Shown: piece after piece, positions 33,740-43,822 of the stretch
Layout: each line of letters begins with the position of its first letter
Numbering within the stretch: the first letter of the stretch is position 1
Assembly: GCA_026545765.1 (NCBI GenBank)
Contig: CM048842.1
Coordinates: 43,099,431-43,163,430, forward strand
DNA: 64,000 nucleotides
Source of the DNA: Plantago major
Lineage: Eukaryota; Streptophyta; Magnoliopsida; Lamiales; Plantaginaceae
Reading direction: 5' to 3'
The notes under the pieces: generated by a model
What the model was told of the DNA's origin: nothing
The model's database searches: none
What the model saw: the letters and a program-made list of their open reading frames with translations, nothing else
Made by a program: the position numbers and the translations under genes

Positions 33740-35157
33740 TGATGAGACAATATTCTAACGTCTCATTTGGCCCTTTTTAGCGATCTTTTGTTAGTCTTTG
33801 ACCTTAGTTTTATAGTGTTTTTGTACGTTTTTATGCTTTGGTACTTTGTTTGTGTTTTGTAGGATTTTTTGTGTTATTTGGTCCCGAAGGTGAAAATCGG
33901 AGTGAAAACTTTGGTTCTAGATCTTTGAATGTAGAGTAACTGGGCGAAAACGGAAGTGGATTCGGAGTTTGGACGAAGATTCGAGAGCCATTTTAGCGAA
34001 GCCTGCAAAAGTGAAGTTTTACGGAGCGGTCTATCCATTTTGGCCATAAATCTCTCATATCATGTTCTATTGACCTGAGGTCGGTGTTCTTGGAAAGCTA
34101 ATTCAAAGAGCTACAATTTTCGTTTTGGAAGCATCGGAAAATTCTGTCTGTGAAAAAAGTTACAGAGGTTTTAAGCTCACCACGGCGAATGACATTCTCG
34201 CCGCGGCGAGATTTTGCGAGAGCAATTTGGGAGCCTAAACAGTGTCTCGCCGGGGCGAGCTATTTTGACCGCCGCGGCGAGATTCGACGAGATTTGCGAT
34301 AAAACTTCACAGATTCAGCGGAAAAACTCCATTTTAGGTTAGAATTAGGTCTTCCTTTGCCATAACTTCATATACTTGATTTTTTCATAGAAAAAGAGGC
34401 TCCTAGACATTATTCTTGACGTTGAAACACATTGGAGCTTGATTTTATCTTTGATTGAAGGATTGATATCAAATTCCTGATTATTGTGGTAATTCTCTAT
34501 TATTTATCTCTTTACAATTCGTTCTTGTTCTTGTTGTAGAATTGTATGAGCTTGCATGCGATTATCATTCTGTTTATGTTTAACATGAGCAATATCTTGA
34601 ATTCTTTGATCCTTGCTTCTATCATGAGTAGCTAAACCACTCCGAACACGGTAGTTATGTCATAGTATTGTATATTCGTTTCTAGGGTTTTGGATTAATT
34701 CATATAGGTTCGTCTAGTTCAAAATCTTCGTAAAACCTTCAATCCAATAAGCTAGTTCAAGACTTTCAAAATCATTTTCGGTTAAGGATCGTGGATTGAC
34801 AACCCACGATTACTCTAGTTTGAAATATTCAAATTACGATTGGTTGAATTGGATTGATTGATTTACATGCGACGTGGTGTGACAAATATGAATGATCGCC
34901 CTAGAACGAATTAGCATTACTTGATCATTACTACTGTGTTCATCTTCTCTCATTGTTAAAAAACTTTATTTGCTTTATCTTATTCTAGTTTTAGAAACAA
35001 CCATATTACAAATCAATCTATTTTCACAAGTAACTGTTTGCTTTCAAACCGTTGTGGTAGCTTAATTGGTTCCTTAGCGAATGATCCTGTGGTTAGCATT
35101 GTCTGTCTACAACAACTGCTTACTACTTGTTTTCTAAGTAATAATTTGAGCACATCA
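33740..35157 (+). repeat. LTR-A3, 3' LTR of the Athila-like element
   Basis: 1418 bases, TGATGAG...CACATCA, pair of LTR-A2. It has several GC dyads at 34176-34290: ctcaccacggcgaatg, CTCGCCGCGGCGAG (34197-34210), ctcgccggggcgag and accgccgcggcgag. Confidence 0.9.
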
Positions 35158-35163
35158 AACTAA

Positions 35164-35803
35164 CATGATCTCTTTTGATGATAGTGAAATACCTTCCCCA
35201 ACGTCTGGTGGAGGAGATCTCAGGGATCCTGACGTCACTTTGGTTGTTTCTCTGGTTGTCACTACTTACAAGGTCAACAAAGTACTCGTGGACACTGGGA
35301 GTTCTTCTAACATCAACCTCTAAGAGAACAGTGGATCAGATGAACTTGGGCGAGTCCGTACTTCCCTAGTAGGATTTGGGGATTCAACAGTTCATCCCAC
35401 AGGAAGTATACCACTACAAGTTTCTGTGGGAACCTTTCCAGCGAGAGTAACTCGAACAGTTCTCTTTGTGGTCGTAGATCGCATTTTCGACTACAATGTT
35501 ATCCTAGGACGTCCGGGACTCAATCAATTCAAGGCCATCTCATCTCCTCTACACAACAGAGTTAAATTTCCTACTCCGAATGGTTTAGGAGAGGAGATTG
35601 GGAATGTTAGAGAAGCGTGGGAATGCTACATTATGTCGACAAGAAATGCCTCTGCTCTTGTTCTCACATTCACTGAGAAGCCCGAGTCACTCTTGCCCGT
35701 ACCTCTTACCCCAGCTAAAGAAGAAATTGGGGCTGGATCTCTTAAAGAGAAATTTCCTAAGGAAGCAAGGATTGAACCTCATGAAACCCTGAAAGAAATC
35801 TAG
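35164..35803 (+). pseudogene. Tat protease
   Basis: Begins MISFDDSEIPSPTSGGGDLR right after the Athila-like LTR and has the catalytic VLVDTGSSSNI (35284-35316), then a stop and frame change, then VILGRPGLNQFKAISSPLH (35500-35560). This is the order expected of a Tat protease following the gag that ends at 12865. The frame ends with TAG at 35801-35803, where glutamine is likely in the family. Confidence 0.78.
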
Positions 35804-37054
35804 TTGATAGAGGGAAACCCAGAAAAGAAGACCAGGATCGGAACTGAGATGAGCATCGAAGTAGAAATGAAGCTCATAGCTTGCCTTAGGGATAACTATG
35901 ATGTCTTTGCTTGGAGTACCGACGATCTTAAGGGGGGATAGACCCGAGGATAGCAGTTCACCGACTGAACATGGATCCTTCGGTCAAGTATATCCGCTAA
36001 AAAAGAAAGGACTTCGGCCCTGTGGAAGATGCTATCATTGCCGGAGAGGTTGAGAGGCTCATAAAAGTGGGACACATCGAAGAAGTAATATACTCATATT
36101 GGGTCTGCAACGTGGTACTCGTCTAGAAGGCTTCGGGCAAATGGAGGATGTGCAATGACCTTACTAGGCTTAACAAGTTTTGCCCAAATGATCCTTATCC
36201 TCTGCCTCAGATCGACCAATTGGTAGACTCCACGGTCGGATGCGCTCTTCTAAGCTTCATGGATGCCTATCAAGGTTTTTATCAAATCAGAATGGCTCAA
36301 GAAGACATCGAGAAGACGACCTTCTTTGCAGCCGAAGGAGCTTACTGTTTCAAGGTTATGCCATTTGGACTGAAAAATGTTGGAGCTACTTACCAATGTC
36401 TGGTAAATAAAATGTTCAAAGAAGAGATCGACAAGGCCATGGAAGTATATGTTGATGACATGTTGGTCAAGAGCAAAACAGGAGAGCAACACATTGAACA
36501 CCTCAACAAGTGCTTCTCGATCTTGAGAAAGTATGAGATGCGATTAAATCCGGAAAAGTGCACCTTTGGAGTAAAAGGGGGCAAATTTCTCGGTTGCATG
36601 GTCACAGAAAGAGGCATCAGTGCCAATCGGAAAAAGATCAACGCTATTCTGGACTTTCCACAACCAAATACCATCAATGAGGTTCAACAGCTCATAGGAC
36701 GAGTGATGTCCTTAAGCCACTTCATCTCTAGGTTAGCAGAAAAGAACCTACCTTTCTTTAAGATACTGAGGAAAGGCGATAAGTTTGAACTGACCAAAGA
36801 ATGTGAAGAAAACTACCTCCTCTCACCTCCAGTCTTGTCCAAACCAGTGGAAGGAGAGCCTCTCTACTTATATATGGCTGTCACAAATGAGGCTATGAGT
36901 TCTGTGTTGGTCAGGATCCAAGCCAATGACCACATTCCTGTCTACTACTTGAGGAAGGCTCTCGCTGGTGCTGAAACCAGATATGTCCACATTGAAAAGC
37001 TAGCTTTTGCGCTAGTTTACACCGCTCGGAGACTGAAGTCGTACTTCAAGTCAC
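35804..37054 (+). pseudogene. Tat reverse transcriptase and first RNase H N-terminal part
   Basis: The N-terminal blocks are scattered over stops (YIR*KRKDFGP with TAA at 35998-36000, VLV*KASGKWRMC). The frame 36148-37062 is continuous: LPQIDQLVDSTVGC, FMDAYQGFYQI, FKVMPFGLKNVGATYQ, catalytic YVDDMLVKS (YVDD at 36448-36459), PEKCTFGVKGGKFLG and FISRLAEKNLPFFKIL. The RNase H starts with EPLYLYMAVTNEAMSSVLVR. About ten residues near KECEENYLLSPP are missing relative to the family. The solo LTR cuts the frame after YFKSHR. Confidence 0.85.
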
Positions 37055-37059
37055 ATAGG

Positions 37060-38660
37060 TGATGAGTCGATTTTACATCGTCTCATTCGGTTTTTTTACC
37101 GTCTTATTGCTATTCTCAAATATAGTTCTTATGTGTTTTATTTGTATTTTGTTATGTTTTCATGTTTTGTGTATTTTGTAGGTATTTGGCTAAACCGCGC
37201 TAATTAATGGAAAAATGGTGTATTTTATATACATCTACAGGATATGGAGTTCCAATGCCTCGTATGAATGCTAGAAGTGGAGCGGGAAGACCAAAATACC
37301 AAGAATTTGAGTCAAAAGGCGTAAAACGGCAAAATTTGTTCTTCCAGGAAGAACTGGCGACGCCAGTTCTTGACTGGCGTACGCCAGTTCTTTGCGCAAA
37401 AGAACTGGCGACGCTAGTTCTTGAACTGGCATACGCCAGTTCTTTGCGCAGAAGAACTGGCGACGTCAGTCTTGAACTGGCGACGCCAGTTCCTTTTACT
37501 GGCGACGCCAGTTTAGGTTCGCCCAAAATTGCCTTCTTTTTCCCCAGTTCGTTTAGAATTAGTTTCTTTCACTATATATAGGACCTTTAGCTTTTATTTT
37601 CAGTAGACAACGTTATTACTATTCTTTACTTCTTTGCTTTCAACCTAGAACCGATTTTCCAAGGCAATTACCTACCCATTCGTGGAGGTAATTGAACCGT
37701 TTTCTCTTGTAATACGACAATTGATTATTGATTGAGAGCATATTTATCATACTTTCCACCAGTTCGATTCAAGTTCTTCAATTCTTACCTAGGGTTTGTG
37801 ACACGATTAGGTAAAATTGTTCCTTATCTCGTTTCTTGATTTTTGGTATTGATTATGTTTAGTGAATGCCGGTTTATGATTCTGATTATGTTTTGCATAT
37901 GTGAGTGCTTAAGCAGCCTAGTTATGGGGTGGTGTTGAATTCAATGCATGCTAGTTAGGGTTCGTGTATTCAATATATATAAGATGCAATTTACTCTGTC
38001 CTATTTTGATTAATTGCGTATGCAATATTCCGTTTGATGTTCATTACGTCAAAATCACCAATAGATTAAGCATTTGTTCCTTTTAACCAAAACATTTTAC
38101 GTCTTGCTATATCTATTGGTTTGTTGCAAACAGTAATATCTGCATTAGCTTATTAATCGTAGCTTAGTGGAATTGACACCTTCACTAATGCTATTTGTTT
38201 TCTAGAACTTTATACAGTTAGTTCATTGTCATAGTTCTCCGTACCTTACGTGACATAAGGTGTCTACCTAGAAAATCCTAAAGCAGTGTAATAATCGGTA
38301 GGGCATGTCCCAGTGATAACTAGAGTTAATCGACATCATTATTGTTGCATGTTTCCTGCTAGCTAGCTTGTTTTCTATCACCACACCATAATTCTCTAAT
38401 CATATCATTCTTGTTTAGATTAATCAGTTTTCTAGTTAGATCGCATAGTTGATAGATAATAAGAGTCAAACTGGTGCCGAAGCAAAAACAACCTTTACTG
38501 CTTTCCTTACTGTAATTACTATTCGTAAATAAGTCTTAGCTTAGTTAAGTCTTTCAAGACCGACCTCGGGGTTAACTTCACTGCACTACAAATTTTCGTA
38601 GTGTTGAGAATTAACTCTTGGCTATTTAAACAAATTTAAAACTTTGATTTTGACACATCA
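37060..38660 (+). repeat. Solo LTR inserted in the Tat RNase H
   Basis: Starts TGATGAGTCG and ends GACACATCA, flanked by the perfect 5-base duplication ATAGG (37055-37059 and 38661-38665). Removing it rejoins ...RRLKSYFKSHR with IVVLTSEHLKQVLG, the intact family order. It has an array of GC dyads (37351-37512), then a TATA-like ctatatatagg (about 37571). It belongs to the same broad LTR type as LTR-A (TGATGAG...CATCA) but a different family. Confidence 0.93.
37351..37512. promoter_or_regulatory. Array of seven GC-rich dyads in the solo LTR
   Basis: Seven variants of GAACTGGCGACGCCAGTTC in 162 bases. The first is perfect (37351-37369); others have GTAC or CATAC centres or one changed base. 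They are separated by short linkers such as tttgcgcaaaa. The array ends about 60 bases upstream of the TATA-like ctatatatagg. Confidence 0.75.
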
Positions 38661-38665
38661 ATAGG

Positions 38666-39076
38666 ATCGTGGTTCTTACCAGTGAACACTTGAAGCAAGT
38701 CTTAGGGAATCTAGATCAATCAGGACGCTTATCTAAATGCGCCATTGAACTGAGTGAGTATGATATTGGATATCAAGCTCCGTCAGCAAAGAAAGCTCAG
38801 ATCTTAGCCGATTTCTTAGCTGATTACCTTGAGAAGGATGATGAAAAAACCGATGATCAACTGAAATAAGTCGAGTGCCTAATGATAACACAAGAGGCAG
38901 CTCCCTCCGAACAAGTGAGAGGCGTTGAAAAAGAAGTAGAATCGCAAGTTTGTGAGGACGCCCAATTCATAGGATATCCCCAAGAACCTATGATTGACTC
39001 TCTAAGAGTAAGAAACATGTTTCTCTTGGATGAAGTGCCAGACACTCTTACACTTGCATCCTCCGTCTTTGAGTGA
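38666..39076 (+). pseudogene. Tat RNase H C-terminal part and linker
   Basis: Continues the RNase H after the solo LTR: IVVLTSEHLKQVLG, GRLSKCAIELSEYDIGYQ, KAQILADFLADYLE, stop TAA at 38867-38869. A second frame (38881-39076) MITQEAAPSEQVRGVEKEVE...LASSVFE leads to the left breakpoint of the inverted segment. Confidence 0.75.
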
Positions 39077-39855
39077 CTCCCACAACTTCCACTATGAATC
39101 TCTTCCAAAATAGTTCTAGCTTCTTGAGGTCCAAGGCATCTCAGATGAGTACCACTGAAGGACTTCTTATAAAGGTCCTCCCCAAGGATAAAGTATTTGC
39201 TGGCTCGGCATAGGACTCTTTTTGCTTCTTTAAGATCTGACGGCAAAGACCCGTCCTTAAGGTAATTGAAGATGTCCGTCATCCAACTTTGTTCGGTACT
39301 TAAGAGGAAAACTTGTAAGCCTGGACTCATTAGTGAGGAAGTTCTAAGAGTCAGTAGAATGATGCTTCTCGTGTCGAGTGCTCCCGAAGCTGAAGCGTAC
39401 TTCGAAAGTGCATCAGCTTTCTCATTCCACACTCTATCAAACCTTTCCAGTGTAAACTCTTCGAAGTGTTCCACCTCTTTCTTGAGCAAGTCCAGGTACT
39501 TTATCAAGTTTGGTCCTTTAGTAGCAAAAGTCCCCGAGACCTGAGATTCAACGAGTTGTGAGTCAGTGTAAGCTTTGATTCTTTTCACTTGGAGTGATTT
39601 TGCCATCTTAAGTCCGGTAAGAAGCACTTCATACTCAGCTTCATTGTTGGTCACTTTGAAGTCAAGTGTGATAGCGTAGTCCAACTCGTCGCCTTCGGGA
39701 CTCTTAAGGTGAATTCCAATCCCTCCTTGCCTACCGGTAGAAGATCCATCCACTTGTAGCGTCCAAGTGTCTTTGCCTTGTTTCTTAGTTTCAGGAGTGA
39801 GAACCGTAGTTTCTGCCCCTATCTCACTATTCTGTTCTTCAGGGATCTCTTCTTG
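39077..39855 (-). pseudogene. Inverted segment with Tat archaeal-type RNase H and start of integrase
   Basis: On the minus strand, opposite to the rest of the element, the frame reads KKQGKDTWTLQVDGSSTGRQ, TNNEAEYEVLLTGLKMAKS, AYTDSQLVESQVSG and WNEKADALSKYASAS. These are the second (archaeal-type) RNase H of Tat elements. It then reads DLYKKSFSGTHLRCLGPQEA and ILEEIHSGSCGSHS, the integrase zinc-finger start. The plus strand resumes with IRQGYYWPTIDKDA, the very next block. The segment ends carry the inverted pair CTTTGAG (39065-39073) / CTCAAAAG (39851-39858). Confidence 0.85.
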
Positions 39856-40856
39856 CTTTGGCTCAAAAGGTCATAAGACAAGGCTACTACTAGCCAACAA
39901 TTGATAAGGATGCAGCAAACTTTGCTCGAGCATGTGATGATTGCCAATACTATGTTAACATCCCTCATCGCCCTACTAACCCTATGATTCCGTCAATCAT
40001 AGCCTGTCCATTTGACCAGTGGGGAATAGACATAGTCGGTCCTTTTCCCTGCGGTACTTACCAAAAGAAGTTCCTCATTGTTGCTGTGGAGTACTTTACT
40101 AAATGGGTTGAGGCAGAAGCCGTATCTACCATCACTGAAAGCCGAGTCAGAATCTTCATTTGGAAGAATATCATTTGTCGCTTTGGTTTGCCTAGAGTCA
40201 TTGTCTCAGACAACAGAGCTCAGTTGTCCGGAGCTAAACTTAAGGAATGGTGTAAATCTTTCAAAATAGAGCAACGATTCACATCAGTTGGCCATCCTCA
40301 AGCTAATGGTCAAGCTGAATCAACAAACAAGACAATTGTTAAGATCCTAGAAAAGAGGCTAAGGACTTCTCAAGGAAGTTGCGCAGTTGACTTGGATGGG
40401 GTACTTTGGGCACACCGCACTACAGCTAGAACTTCCACTCAAGAGACACCATTTGCACTAGTCTATGGCACTGAGGCAGTCATCCCTTCGGAGATTGCAA
40501 TGGAGATCCAAAGAATCCAACAATACCAGCATATTGAGAATGAAGTGGCAAGGATATATGACTTGGAACTACTTGAGGACAAGAGGTGCACCACACTAGC
40601 TAACATTCATCACTACCAAGCGACAGTTGCCCGAGCCTATAACAAGAATGTCCATACCAAAGATCTACAAGTTGGCGATTTGGTTCTCAGGAGAGCAGAC
40701 ATTCTCAGTAAGGTGGGAAAACTTAAGCCTAAATGGGAAGGACCTTACAAGATCATTGGAGCAAGAGTCAATGGGAGCTATGAGTTAGAGGATGATCAGG
40801 GTAGAGTCCTGAAGAGAACTTGGAATGCCAAAAACCTTCAGAAGTTTTATCCTTAG
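39856..40856 (+). pseudogene. Tat integrase
   Basis: IRQGYYWPT, the C-C half of the zinc finger (ARACDDCQYYVNIP), then the catalytic core: first Asp in FDQWGIDIVGPFP, second in RVIVSDNRAQ, Glu in PQANGQAESTNKTIVK. LWAHRTTARTSTQETPFALVYG and the C-terminal GPYKI block follow. The frame 39984-40856 is intact and ends LQKFYP. A stop (GYY*PT, near 39890) separates it from the zinc finger. There is no chromodomain, as expected for Tat. Confidence 0.85.
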
Positions 40857-43055
40857 GACTACTTTTTAGAAACTATGTCAGTTGCTTACTTTTGCTTGTT
40901 TTCCCCTTTGGCCTTGAAGCCCACCAGTTGTACTTATATTTAGTCAAATCAATGCAAATTTTATCTTTTTCCGATTATAATTCTCTCCGACTCAACTCTA
41001 CTCTTTGGACTCAAACACCCCTCCGAACCATTGACTTACTTTGCAAAAAATTGATTGATCAAACAAACAGAAGTTTATCTTTCATTCATACAAAGTTCAA
41101 GAATCAAAGACTCTGAAACTTAAATCTGAGACAAGGACTATACCATCTAGAGCAAGACATAATGATCGGAAAAAAAAAACAACCGATCCGGACCACCCTG
41201 TCCGAAGCAAAGAATTTCTTCAGAAAAATTCTTTGGGGACGTCCGAACCCAGGTCTCCGAATCAAGGTCTCCGACCGATCCGATACATCTTCTCCTCTCA
41301 TAAACGAATAGGTCAGATTGGAATGTTTGCCATAGGATCCTCGGACCATCTACCTCTTCAACCATTACCATTTTCGAGTTAGAGAGAAGAGCACTCACGA
41401 AAAATGGTAAATGGTGGAAGAGGCAGACAGGTCAAGGAATTGACCCTCCAAACCAATTATGTGGTGAACCGAAAAAAACGACATCGATGAATCAAACTCA
41501 TCGATCCTTGCGGAGATCCGCCCGGCAACAGCCCCTCGGATTCAGACGAGCTCCTACTGGGCGGATCACGTATAGGATCGTCGAGTTCGATCCAGTGGGT
41601 ACAGACGTCCGAATCATCGAATCCGAATCGTCTATTCTTAGAAGGCGTAAATGATACAAAAGGTTGTACAATATATGTCAATTTATAGACACTATAGACC
41701 AATCGCGATGCGACACGTGTAAAGACACGGCTACTAGTGGGCTTGGGCCGATCTTGGGCCATCGCTATTGGGCTTCCGCTCGCAAGATGATAGTCTTTTA
41801 TCATTTCGATTGAGGATACAGGGTCCGAACTAACCTTAAGTGGGCCCGAACCCATTGCTTACCGTGAGCACTTGTATATTCCTTACAAAACAGAATGATT
41901 CGGACTTATTGGCAACACACATTCTTTTAAATGTTAAACCAAGCCCAAGGACTTATCACTCGGACTATACTTGTTATGATTGATCCGAGGCGCTACCACT
42001 TAAAGGATAAATCTAAGCTATAATATCGGGTTAACGTATTCAAGGAATCGAGACCTCATGTTCGGACCACCACTTTGGCAATCCGAGCTGGTTCTCTAAT
42101 TCTTATCATATGACACACAACCACAAGTGTATGTTTGTGAGTTGCCTCGGACTAACTCCCCGGCGACCGAACTAAGAATACTTGGGACAGCTGTATAGAG
42201 ATTGCATATACTAAGTCCGAACAGATATGAAAGCACGAAAGAAAAACGAACTCATAAATTGAAACGAAAATTCTCCGAAGATAACACAACGCTTTGGATC
42301 GAAACAACTATGGATCGAATATCCAAATATCCAAGATGAAATAACTTGACAAATTGTTCAGCACAACATAGAAGAAAATTCAAATTGTTTAAGGGTCTGA
42401 AGACCACCATTACATCATTCACGGGGCATACCCTGCCTTCAATGAGTCCGACTCCCAGAAGGCTCGGCCTGGGACTCCAGTTGGGTACCATCAGGGACAC
42501 TCTTCGGATCATCTTGCTGAGAAGTTTGGTGCTCGGAAACCTCTTGGCTCGTTCCTCTTTTTTCTTCCGGATGAACTTAGGCATTCCTTGTACAGGTCCA
42601 AGTTCGGGTGATGACCTAGCACCGGACCAGGGATCTTCAGCCATTCATGGTTGTGGTCCACATAATCCTCGAACGGCACGAACACATGGGACATCAGGAC
42701 TTCCGGAACGAAAGAAGGAAAGTACGGACCACCATGATTCTCCTCATTCTCCTCGCACACAAGTTCCACGAACTCGTACTTGAACAAAACGTCGTCCTCC
42801 ACATCCTCCCAGACAAAGACAGACCCATCCGATTCATTATAAGTCGAGATCCCTTCATCCTCCAAGTTGTAGTCCTTCGGAACAAGGCCCATCTTTTGGA
42901 GCTGGCCCACTGCTGCATCGAACCTTCTTGGCGAGCTATGTCATACTTGGAATCAACAAGAAGTAATCAAAGAGAAACGATACAACTTTATCGAATAACT
43001 TTGAATAACTGAGATCCAATGGATAATAATGGTGAAAAGTACTGTTACATGAAGA
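40857..43055 (+). other. Region after Tat integrase, rich in TCCGA words
   Basis: No retrotransposon domain is seen. Between 40970 and 42260 the words CCGA/TCGG occur about 28 times by eye, often as gtccgaac or tctccgaa, far more than expected for DNA of this composition. Position suggests Tat 3' non-coding DNA and possibly a degenerate 3' LTR, but I found no match to the tail before 10796. An antisense open frame at 42509-42910 is listed separately. Confidence 0.4.
42509..42918 (-). CDS. Unrecognised antisense open frame after Tat pol
   Basis: A frame of about 133 residues, acidic in its first half (EDEGISTYNESDGSVFVWED, ELVCEENEENHGG) and ending DLYKECLSSSGRKKRNEPRG. It has no ATG at the 5' end and opens just after a pyrimidine-rich stretch and an AG (near 42940), so it could be an internal or last exon. 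Some Tat-lineage elements carry antisense ORFs between pol and the 3' LTR, which would fit; a chance frame is also possible. No known domain is recognised. Confidence 0.3.
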
Positions 43056-43099
43056 ATTCTTCAGACTAATGGTTAACCAAGACTCCACCTTGATCAGAT

Positions 43100-43822
43100 A
43101 GATGATACTTGGAACCCTAGGACATCTCAAAAACTCTCCAAATATTGTGTGAAATGAAAAGTGATGTTTGAATTACAAAGATTTTGGATTTAAAATGCAG
43201 AAATGGATGAAATGTGACGTCCAGAACGAGCTGGACGTAGCAGGTGATCGCCCGCTAGACGGGGCGATCGCCCTGTCTGGCAGGCGATCGCTTGCTTGCT
43301 CCAACTTCACCATCAGATTTTTCGTTTCGATATTTCGCGTGGCCGCCGATTTGAGGTCAATCCGACAACGTATGAAGAAGTTATACCCAAATTGGCGAGA
43401 CCACTCCAATGTAGTTCTACTTTCGCAAGTTTTCACATAAACGGCCATAAAAACTTCATCCGAACTTTAAATGCACGTCCGTTTTGGCCGTCGCACTCCA
43501 CATTCCAGCACCTTTGATACCTTAGAACTTTTGACCTTCCGGTAATGCAATAAAATACACCATTTTAGCCTCATTTCTTCACAAAACACCTAAAACCTGG
43601 ATACAAGGTGGAAACACACAAAACACAAGAAATAACACAAAATATATACAAATAAAGGGAAAACTAAACTAAAAGTTAATAAAAACATGGTAAAAAGAAC
43701 TCGATGAGGTGTTCTAAAAACGCCTCATCATACTCTAACAAAACTAATATAAACTATACTTGAGAACGACAATAAGACGGTAAAAAAGACCAAATGAAAC
43801 GGTGTAAAACCGACTCATCATA
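43100..43822 (-). repeat. LTR fragment, family related to the solo LTR
   Basis: On the minus strand it starts at 43822 with TGATGAGTCGGTTTTACACC, like the solo LTR (TGATGAGTCGATTTTACATC), and shares aaaatggtgtattttat. A second LTR-like start, TGATGAGGCGTTTTTAG, lies inside at about 43731. It later has the block ttgggtataacttcttcat...tcggattgacctcaaatcgg, homologous to the U3 block of LTR-A, then GC dyads (43216-43293). The left end is not fixed. Confidence 0.65.
43216..43293. promoter_or_regulatory. GC-rich dyads with GATCGC cores
   Basis: GACGTCCAG...CTGGACGT (43217-43239), ggtgatcgcccg, GGGCGATCGCCC (43262-43273) and GGCGATCGC (43283-43291). They lie just after the conserved U3 block of the LTR fragment, the place where the other LTRs have their own, different dyads. 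Confidence 0.6.

Larger units (their letters stand above)
12866..35157 (+). mobile_element. Athila-like non-autonomous LTR retrotransposon (gag-protease only) holding a nested Copia element
   Basis: LTRs at 12866-14251 and 33740-35157 are highly similar and both run TGATGAG...CACATCA. A tRNA-Asp-type primer-binding site follows the left one and a polypurine tract precedes the right one. Only gag and protease are encoded; no reverse transcriptase, RNase H or integrase is found outside the nested Copia element. Without that insertion the element is about 6.06 kb. Flanking bases AGAGG and AACTA do not match, so a target-site duplication is not visible. It interrupts the Tat element between gag and protease. 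Confidence 0.82.
10797..43055 (+). mobile_element. Tat-type Ty3/Gypsy retrotransposon, multiply interrupted
   Basis: Plus-strand element in order: primer-binding site (10799-10820), gag (10849-12865), [Athila-like insertion 12866-35157], protease (35164-35803), reverse transcriptase (35804-37054), [solo LTR 37060-38660], RNase H (38666-38880), an inverted segment with the second archaeal-type RNase H (39077-39855), and integrase (39856-40856). The gag sequence, two RNase H domains and the missing chromodomain fit the Tat lineage. The 5' LTR is reduced to a tail and I could not recognise a 3' LTR; the right limit is where another LTR fragment starts. Multiple stops and frameshifts make it non-functional. 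Confidence 0.75.

Noticed and set aside
37200..37581. 124-residue and 108-residue frames across the solo LTR dyad array
   Set aside because: They translate the palindromic repeat in both directions and have no domain; the repeat itself explains them.
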